Below, piece by piece: positions 58,842 through 64,000 of a DNA stretch of 64,000 nt. Each line of letters starts with the position of its first letter. The first letter of the stretch is position 1. Source of the stretch: Candidatus Thiothrix putei (GTDB taxonomy: Bacteria; Pseudomonadota; Gammaproteobacteria; Thiotrichales; Thiotrichaceae); contig CP124756.1 of NCBI GenBank assembly GCA_029972225.1, positions 2,152,001 to 2,216,000 on the forward strand, given 5' to 3'. Position numbers and translations under genes: made by a program. The notes under the pieces were generated by a model that worked only from the letters and a program-made list of their open reading frames with translations, ran no database searches and was not told the DNA's origin.

Positions 58842-61139
58842 ATGTTGAGCGCTGAAGTAGAATACTCGATCAATACGCTGTATAGCGATGCCCGTAACCG
58901 CCGTTACGAGTTTGTCACTGTTGAACATTTGCTATTGATTATGCTGGATAACCCCAGTGCGGCAGAGGCATTGCGTGCCTGTTCAGTGGATATTCCACAG
59001 TTACGCCGTGAATTAGACATATTCGTGGATGAAAACACGCCGTTGGTTCCTGAAAATGACCCGCAGCGCGATGTGCAACCGACTTTAGGGTTCCAGCGTG
59101 TTATTCATCGGGCTATTTACAGTGCTCAAACTTCGCGGAAGGGTGAAGTGACGGGCGATGCAATTTTGGTTGCCATTTTTGGTGAGCCGGATTCTCACGC
59201 GGTGTACTTCCTGTCACGCTATCGTGTGACGCGCTTGGACATCATTAATTTCATTTCCCACGGCATCCGCAAAGATCACCAGCCTGAAGCGTCGCAAGGC
59301 AAAGGTGCTGATGATGATACCCCTCAGTCATCCGGCAACCCGTCTGAAGCCGATGCTGATACCAATGACAGTGGCAAGCCTTTGGAAAAATACGCCAGTA
59401 ATCTGAATGAAATGGCATTGGAGGGCAAAATTGACCCGTTAATTGGGCGCGATCTGGAAATCGAACGCACCATCCAAGTGTTGTGCCGCCGTCGCAAAAA
59501 TAACCCATTGCTGGTGGGTGAAGCAGGCGTTGGTAAAACCGCGATTGCCGAAGGCTTGGCAAAACGCATTGTGGATGGCGAAGTACCGGAAATTCTCGCC
59601 GATGCCGTGATTTATTCCTTGGATATGGGGTCACTGTTGGCGGGCACTAAATACCGAGGGGACTTTGAAAAGCGCCTGAAAGCGGTATTGAAGCAAATCA
59701 AGACTGAGCCGCACGCGGTATTGTTCATTGACGAGATTCACACCATTATCGGCGCGGGGGCGACCTCCGGCGGAACGATGGATGCTTCCAATTTGATCAA
59801 GCCGGTATTGTCGACGGGCGAACTCAAATGCATCGGTTCGACCACCTTTCAGGAATACCATACCATTTTTGAGAAAGATCGTGCCTTGGCGCGGCGTTTC
59901 CAAAAGATCGACATCAATGAGCCGTCTGTTGAAGAAACCATTGAAATCCTCAAAGGCTTGAAATCGCGTTTCGAGGCACATCACAATGTGCGTTACACCC
60001 AGCCTGCACTCAAAGCAGCAGCAGAACTGGCGGCTAAGTACATCAATGACCGGCATTTGCCCGACAAAGCCATTGATGTGATTGACGAAGCAGGCGCGAA
60101 CCGTCAATTGCAACCGGCTGCTTCCCGCAAGAAAACCATCAATGTCACCGATATTGAAGACATCGTGGCAAAGATTGCGCGAATTCCACCCAAGTCGGTA
60201 TCCACTTCCGATATGAATACCCTGCGTAATCTGGAGCGTGATTTAAAAATGGTGATTTTCGGGCAGGACAAAGCGGTTGAGCAGTTGACCGCTGCAATTA
60301 AAATGGCGCGTTCCGGTTTGCGTGATGATACCAAACCGATTGGTTCATTTATGTTTGCAGGGCCAACCGGGGTAGGGAAGACCGAAGTCTCGAAGCAATT
60401 GGCTTCACGCTTGGGAATCGAGTTGCTGCGCTTTGATATGTCTGAGTACATGGAGCGCCACACGGTTTCACGTCTGATTGGTGCGCCGCCGGGTTATGTG
60501 GGTTATGACGAAGGTGGTTTGCTTACTGATGCGATTAACAAACACCCGCACGCGGTCTTGTTGCTGGATGAAATTGAAAAAGCCCACCCGGATATTTTCA
60601 ATATTCTGCTGCAAGTGATGGATCACGGTACGTTGACCGATGCGAATGGACGTAAGATCGACTTCCGCAATGTGATTCTGATCATGACCAGTAACGCGGG
60701 GGCGGAAAATATCAGCCGTAAATCGCTGGGTTTCACAGTGCAAGATCACACGCTGGATGCTACCGAAGCGGTTAACCGTACTTTCTCCCCAGAGTTCCGT
60801 AACCGTTTGGATGCCGTGATTCAATTCAACCCGCTGACGGCTGAAGTGGTGTCTTCGGTAGTGGATAAGTTCATTATCAAACTGGAAGCACAACTAGAAC
60901 CGAAAAAAGTAGTACTTGTCGTTGATGAAGCGGCTCGGCACTGGTTAGCGGGTAAAGGTTATGACCGCTTAATGGGCGCACGCCCGATGGAACGGGTGAT
61001 TCAGGAACACATCAAAAAACCACTGGCAGACGCCATTCTGTTTGGCGAACTCAGCCAGGGTGGTCGAGTGGAAGTATCGGCAGATGATGAAGGGCTAGTG
61101 CTTGAAATGCACGGCACGGAAGCGGCCGTACCAGCCTGA
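58842..61139 (+). CDS. clpA: ATP-dependent Clp protease ATP-binding subunit ClpA
   Basis: A hexameric AAA+ unfoldase for ClpP, 765 residues. It has the Clp-N domain (1-~150, the ClpS docking site), AAA-1 with LLVGEAGVGKTAIAEGLA and LFIDEIHTIIGAG, and AAA-2 with MFAGPTGVGKTEVSKQLA and VLLLDEIEKAHPDIFN. A ClpP-contacting loop is seen in the DxxRKI region (TDANGRKIDFRNVILIMTSNAG). The linker ~150-180 is acidic and Ser/Asp-rich. ATG 58842 fits the conserved MLSAEVEYSINTLY. Confidence 0.97.
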   Translation: MLSAEVEYSINTLYSDARNRRYEFVTVEHLLLIMLDNPSAAEALRACSVDIPQLRRELDIFVDENTPLVPENDPQRDVQPTLGFQRVIHRAIYSAQTSRKGEVTGDAILVAIFGEPDSHAVYFLSRYRVTRLDIINFISHGIRKDHQPEASQGKGADDDTPQSSGNPSEADADTNDSGKPLEKYASNLNEMALEGKIDPLIGRDLEIERTIQVLCRRRKNNPLLVGEAGVGKTAIAEGLAKRIVDGEVPEILADAVIYSLDMGSLLAGTKYRGDFEKRLKAVLKQIKTEPHAVLFIDEIHTIIGAGATSGGTMDASNLIKPVLSTGELKCIGSTTFQEYHTIFEKDRALARRFQKIDINEPSVEETIEILKGLKSRFEAHHNVRYTQPALKAAAELAAKYINDRHLPDKAIDVIDEAGANRQLQPAASRKKTINVTDIEDIVAKIARIPPKSVSTSDMNTLRNLERDLKMVIFGQDKAVEQLTAAIKMARSGLRDDTKPIGSFMFAGPTGVGKTEVSKQLASRLGIELLRFDMSEYMERHTVSRLIGAPPGYVGYDEGGLLTDAINKHPHAVLLLDEIEKAHPDIFNILLQVMDHGTLTDANGRKIDFRNVILIMTSNAGAENISRKSLGFTVQDHTLDATEAVNRTFSPEFRNRLDAVIQFNPLTAEVVSSVVDKFIIKLEAQLEPKKVVLVVDEAARHWLAGKGYDRLMGARPMERVIQEHIKKPLADAILFGELSQGGRVEVSADDEGLVLEMHGTEAAVPA

Positions 61140-61164
61140 GCATAATCGGGAAACTGACACATCT

Positions 61165-61188
61165 ATGCGCCCTACGGGGCGCATTTTT
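61165..61188 (+). terminator. Rho-independent terminator after clpA
   Basis: An 8-bp stem ATGCGCCC/GGGCGCAT with loop TACG is followed by TTTTAT. Its T-run overlaps the stop of the convergent infA. Confidence 0.85.
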
Positions 61189-61405
61189 ATTTGTTGCGGT
61201 AGCTGATGCGACCTTTGGTTAGGTCATAAGGAGTAAGCTGTACGGTAACGCGGTCGCCGGTCAAAATACGGATGTAGTTTTTACGCATACGCCCAGAAAT
61301 GTGGGCATTTACCACATGACCATTGTCTAGTTGAACGCGGAAAGTTGTATTTGGCAGGGTTTCCTGCACAATACCTTCCATTTCAATATAATCTTCTTTC
61401 GCCAT
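61187..61405 (-). CDS. infA: Translation initiation factor IF-1
   Basis: A 72-residue OB-fold protein, [20 protein letters not shown], with [49 protein letters not shown]. It is full length and nearly invariant. It binds the 30S A site. Like in E. coli, it lies near clpA. Confidence 0.97.
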   Translation of the reverse strand: MAKEDYIEMEGIVQETLPNTTFRVQLDNGHVVNAHISGRMRKNYIRILTGDRVTVQLTPYDLTKGRISYRNK

Positions 61406-61559
61406 AATCTCGCTAAATACTAAAGTGTACCAAACGGCGTATTATCCTTGCCACACGCCAGATGACAAGTTCTTTTTTAGATTTCTCGTTTTGACAGTTT
61501 TCATGGCAACATAATTTTATTAGGATAGAACGATTTTTCACGCGGGAGCAGTAAAACAC

Positions 61560-62507
61560 ATGACCATTGCGGGTATTTTTCCGGGGCAAGGTTCGCAGTC
61601 ACTCGGTATGTTGGCAGCTTTGAGCGCGGACTTTGCGGAAGTGTGTGACACATTTCAAGAAGCTTCCGACGTATTAGGGCGCGATTTGTGGCTATTGGCG
61701 CAAGCAGGGCCTGAAACCGCGCTCAATAGCACTGAAAATACCCAGCCGTTAATGTTGGCTGCTGGTGTCGCGGTCTGGCGTGTTTGGCTGAAACAGGGCG
61801 GTTGTCAGCCAGTTGCCTTAGCGGGGCATAGTTTGGGTGAGTATTCCGCGCTGGTAGCAGCGGGTGTGTTGAATTTTACAGATGCGGTGGTGTTAGTCGC
61901 AGAACGTGCCCGCCTGATGCAATCGGCAGTAGCCGATGGCGAAGGGGCAATGGCGGCGATTCTGGGGCTGGATGACGCGCAAATTGTAGCGGCTTGTGCT
62001 CAAGCCGCTCAAGGCCAAGTGGTTGAAGCGGTAAATTTCAATTCACCGGGGCAAGTTGTTATTGCGGGGAATACGGCTGCGATTGATCGCGCTATTCAAG
62101 TGGCAACCGAGATGGGCGCGAAAAAAGCTATCAAATTGTCGGTGAGTGTGCCTTCGCATTGTGCGCTGATGTTGCCTGCTGCAACCGAGTTAGCCAGTCA
62201 GTTAGCCGCTATTACGTTTGATCTGGCGCAAATTCCCGTGCTGCATAACGTCGATGCGCAAACCCGCACCACGGCGGATGAGGTGCGTAGCGCTTTAGCA
62301 CAACAACTCTATCGCCCGGTGCGTTGGGTTGATACGATCCAAACCTTGCAGAATACTTACGGTGCAACAGCGGCTATCGAATTTGGCCCCGGCAAGGTGT
62401 TGACGGGGTTGAATAAACGGATTGACCGCAAACTCAGTGCCGTATGCATTTTGGATAGCAAAACATTGGAAGAAGCATTAAAACTTTGTGAGGAGGCGGG
62501 AGCGTAA
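61560..62507 (+). CDS. fabD: Malonyl CoA-acyl carrier protein transacylase
   Basis: FabD moves malonyl from CoA to ACP. The 315-residue sequence has FPGQGSQSLGML, QPLMLAAGVAVW, the nucleophile motif AGHSLGEYSALVAAG (Ser), the His in VSVPSHCALM, and VEAVNFNSPGQVVIAG. TTGACA at 61491-61496 may be part of its promoter. Its stop overlaps the fabG ATG by one base. Confidence 0.96.
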   Translation: MTIAGIFPGQGSQSLGMLAALSADFAEVCDTFQEASDVLGRDLWLLAQAGPETALNSTENTQPLMLAAGVAVWRVWLKQGGCQPVALAGHSLGEYSALVAAGVLNFTDAVVLVAERARLMQSAVADGEGAMAAILGLDDAQIVAACAQAAQGQVVEAVNFNSPGQVVIAGNTAAIDRAIQVATEMGAKKAIKLSVSVPSHCALMLPAATELASQLAAITFDLAQIPVLHNVDAQTRTTADEVRSALAQQLYRPVRWVDTIQTLQNTYGATAAIEFGPGKVLTGLNKRIDRKLSAVCILDSKTLEEALKLCEEAGA

Positions 62508-63262
62508 TGGATTCACTCATCAGTTTACAGGGCGAAATTGCCCTAGTCACCGGCGCAAGCCGAGGTATCGGGCGTAGCATTGCAGAAATGTTAGGCAAAG
62601 CGGGCGCAACCGTTGTTGGCACGGCAACCAGTGAAAAAGGCGCAGAAGCCATTTCTGCCTATTTAGCCGCTGCGGGTATTGCTGGCAAAGGGATGGTGTT
62701 GAATGTTGCTGACAAAGATTCCATCGAATCCGTCACTAAAGCGGTAACTGGGGAATTCGGTGGTATCAGTGTGCTGGTGAATAATGCAGGCATTACCCGC
62801 GATAACTTGCTGATGCGCATGAAAGATGAGGAGTGGGATGACATTATTGCCACCAACCTGACGTCGGTGTACCGGATGAGCAAAGCGTGTATGCGCGGCA
62901 TGACTAAAGCTAAAAAAGGGCGCATTATCTCGATTTCATCCGTGGTGGGGGCATCCGGGAATCCGGGGCAAACCAACTACGCCGCTGCCAAAGCCGGTTT
63001 GGTCGGGTTTTCCAAATCACTGGCTCGCGAAATCGGTTCACGCAACATTACGGTGAATGTGGTTGCGCCCGGCTTCATTGATACGGATATGACCCGCGAA
63101 TTGTCCGAAGAGCAGCGCAATCATTTGCTGCAAAATATCCCGCTAAGCCGCTTAGGGCAACCCAATGAAATTGCCGGAGCTGTGTTGTTTTTAGCGTCCT
63201 CTTTGGGTGCATACATCACAGGCGAGACAATTCATGTCAACGGTGGTATGTATATGGCTTAA
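62507..63262 (+). CDS. fabG: 3-oxoacyl-ACP reductase
   Basis: A short-chain dehydrogenase of 251 residues: VTGASRGIGRSIAEML (NADPH loop), LVNNAGITRDNLLMRM, catalytic Ser in SISSVVGASGN, YAAAKAGLVGFSK (Tyr-Lys), VNVVAPGFIDTDM and ITGETIHVNGGMYM. It is the second gene of fabD-fabG-acpP-fabF. Confidence 0.97.
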   Translation: MDSLISLQGEIALVTGASRGIGRSIAEMLGKAGATVVGTATSEKGAEAISAYLAAAGIAGKGMVLNVADKDSIESVTKAVTGEFGGISVLVNNAGITRDNLLMRMKDEEWDDIIATNLTSVYRMSKACMRGMTKAKKGRIISISSVVGASGNPGQTNYAAAKAGLVGFSKSLAREIGSRNITVNVVAPGFIDTDMTRELSEEQRNHLLQNIPLSRLGQPNEIAGAVLFLASSLGAYITGETIHVNGGMYMA

Positions 63263-63342
63263 ACCTGCTGGTATGATGCACGGGTTTTAAATACAATAGC
63301 CTACCGCTACCAATACTTTTTATTTACGAGGAATACAAAACC

Positions 63343-63582
63343 ATGAGCGATATAGAAGAGCGCGTCAAGAAAATCGTTGTTGAACAATTAGGCGTTGATG
63401 AAGCTGAAGTGAAAAATTCATCTTCTTTCATTGACGATCTGGGCGCGGATTCTCTGGACACCGTTGAACTGGTTATGGCACTGGAAGAAGAATTCGGTGC
63501 TGAAATCCCTGATGAAGACGCAGAAAAGATCACCACTGTGCAAGCAGCGATTGATTACATCAAGGCTCAGCCACAAAAGTAA
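63343..63582 (+). CDS. acpP: Acyl carrier protein
   Basis: A 79-residue acidic four-helix protein with the phosphopantetheine attachment Ser in [21 protein letters not shown]. It carries fatty-acyl intermediates. GAGGAAT precedes ATG 63343. It is followed by a stable hairpin before fabF. Confidence 0.98.
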   Translation: MSDIEERVKKIVVEQLGVDEAEVKNSSSFIDDLGADSLDTVELVMALEEEFGAEIPDEDAEKITTVQAAIDYIKAQPQK

Positions 63583-63592
63583 GTTCTTGCTT

Positions 63593-63623
63593 GATAAACC
63601 GCAGCTTAGGGTTGCGGTTTATC
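63593..63623 (+). terminator. Hairpin between acpP and fabF
   Basis: Perfect 11-bp arms GATAAACCGCA/TGCGGTTTATC enclose a 9-base loop, with no T-run after them. It probably stabilises the acpP 3' end or attenuates reading into fabF rather than ending transcription fully. Confidence 0.5.
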
Positions 63624-63653
63624 TGTGTATCACGATGAGATAGGGGCATAAGT

Positions 63654-64000
63654 TTGTCTAAACGACGTGTAGTAGTAACAGGTCTGGGTATTGTTTCACC
63701 TGTGGGTTCCAAGCTGGAAACAGCATGGGACAATATCAAAGCTGGTCGCAGCGGGATTAACCGTATTAGTCCTGACCTGTTCGATGCCAGTGCTTTCAGT
63801 GTGCAAATTGCTGGTAACGTCAAAGGCTTCAATGCTGACGATTACATCAAGCCCAAAGACCAGAAAAAAATGGATAAATTTATCCATTACGGCATCGGTG
63901 CGGGCGTTGAAGCGATTCGCGACTCTGGTTTGGAAGTCACCGAAGAAAATGCGGAACGCATCGGTGTGCTGATGGGGTCGGGGATCGGTGGTTTGGATAC
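63654..64000 (+). CDS. fabF: 3-oxoacyl-ACP synthase II, C-terminus beyond window
   Basis: The first 115 codons read [34 protein letters not shown] and continue to [15 protein letters not shown], the N-terminal thiolase half of KAS II. The catalytic Cys lies beyond the edge. The start is TTG 63654, supported by AGGGG seven bases upstream and by the family N-terminus; no ATG or GTG fits. Confidence 0.93.
   Translation, partial: MSKRRVVVTGLGIVSPVGSKLETAWDNIKAGRSGINRISPDLFDASAFSVQIAGNVKGFNADDYIKPKDQKKMDKFIHYGIGAGVEAIRDSGLEVTEENAERIGVLMGSGIGGLD

Overview
The window looks like chromosome of a gammaproteobacterium of about 50% GC. The core proteins (CydABX, ProS, AroE, YceF-type Maf, YceD/RpmF/PlsX/FabH, ClpS/ClpA, InfA) are gammaproteobacterial. 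The mix of accessory genes (Uma2 nuclease, STAND-SUMF1 protein, UPF0175/DUF3368 pair, many short in-frame palindromic repeats) fits a filamentous sulfur oxidiser of the Thiothrix type. That assignment is inference from gene content, not from a marker gene. No rRNA, tRNA or CRISPR array was recognised.

Layout. 1-7.5 kb: 5' part of murA, a secreted glycoside-hydrolase-like protein with a CBM9-like tail, a DUF3293 gene, an LprI/SH3 gene cut by an exactly delimited IS1595-type element, and proS. 7.9-16.9 kb: cytochrome bd locus cydA-cydB-cydX, a Uma2 nuclease, cydD, a frameshifted cydC, a hexose-6-phosphate mutarotase and tgt. 17.1-29.9 kb: a PilZ-like protein and a degenerate FimX-like REC-PAS-EAL protein, then a tight polysaccharide cluster (GINT1-like protein, three GT4 glycosyltransferases, DUF4091 lipoprotein, O-antigen ligase/polymerase, Wzx-type flippase).

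29.9-39.0 kb is the accessory island. Removing three insertion sequences in silico (two IS630-type at TA sites, one ISKra4-type with a 9-bp duplication) restores a compact operon: a coiled-coil adaptor-like protein, a SIR2-like protein, and a STAND NTPase with a transmembrane helix and a C-terminal SUMF1/FGE-sulfatase domain. All reading frames rejoin exactly. The operon resembles a conflict or defence system that has been inactivated. Next to it lie a DUF559 nuclease, a toxin-antitoxin pair and a collapsed TIR-coiled-coil gene. A roughly 40-bp palindromic repeat encoding an (N/I)PPFxKGGxGG-like peptide recurs here and also inside cydD.

39.0-64.0 kb returns to housekeeping genes: aroE, maf, yceD-rpmF-plsX-fabH, a CYTH protein, a RhlE-type helicase, hisC-tyrA, the RDD-SpoIIM-DUF4129-DUF4350-MoxR-DUF58 operon on the minus strand, an RND/HlyD-type adaptor, a fused EEP-endonuclease I nuclease, icd, clpS-clpA, infA, and fabD-fabG-acpP-fabF (cut by the window end). 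The usual fatty-acid cluster is therefore split into two co-oriented halves about 18 kb apart.
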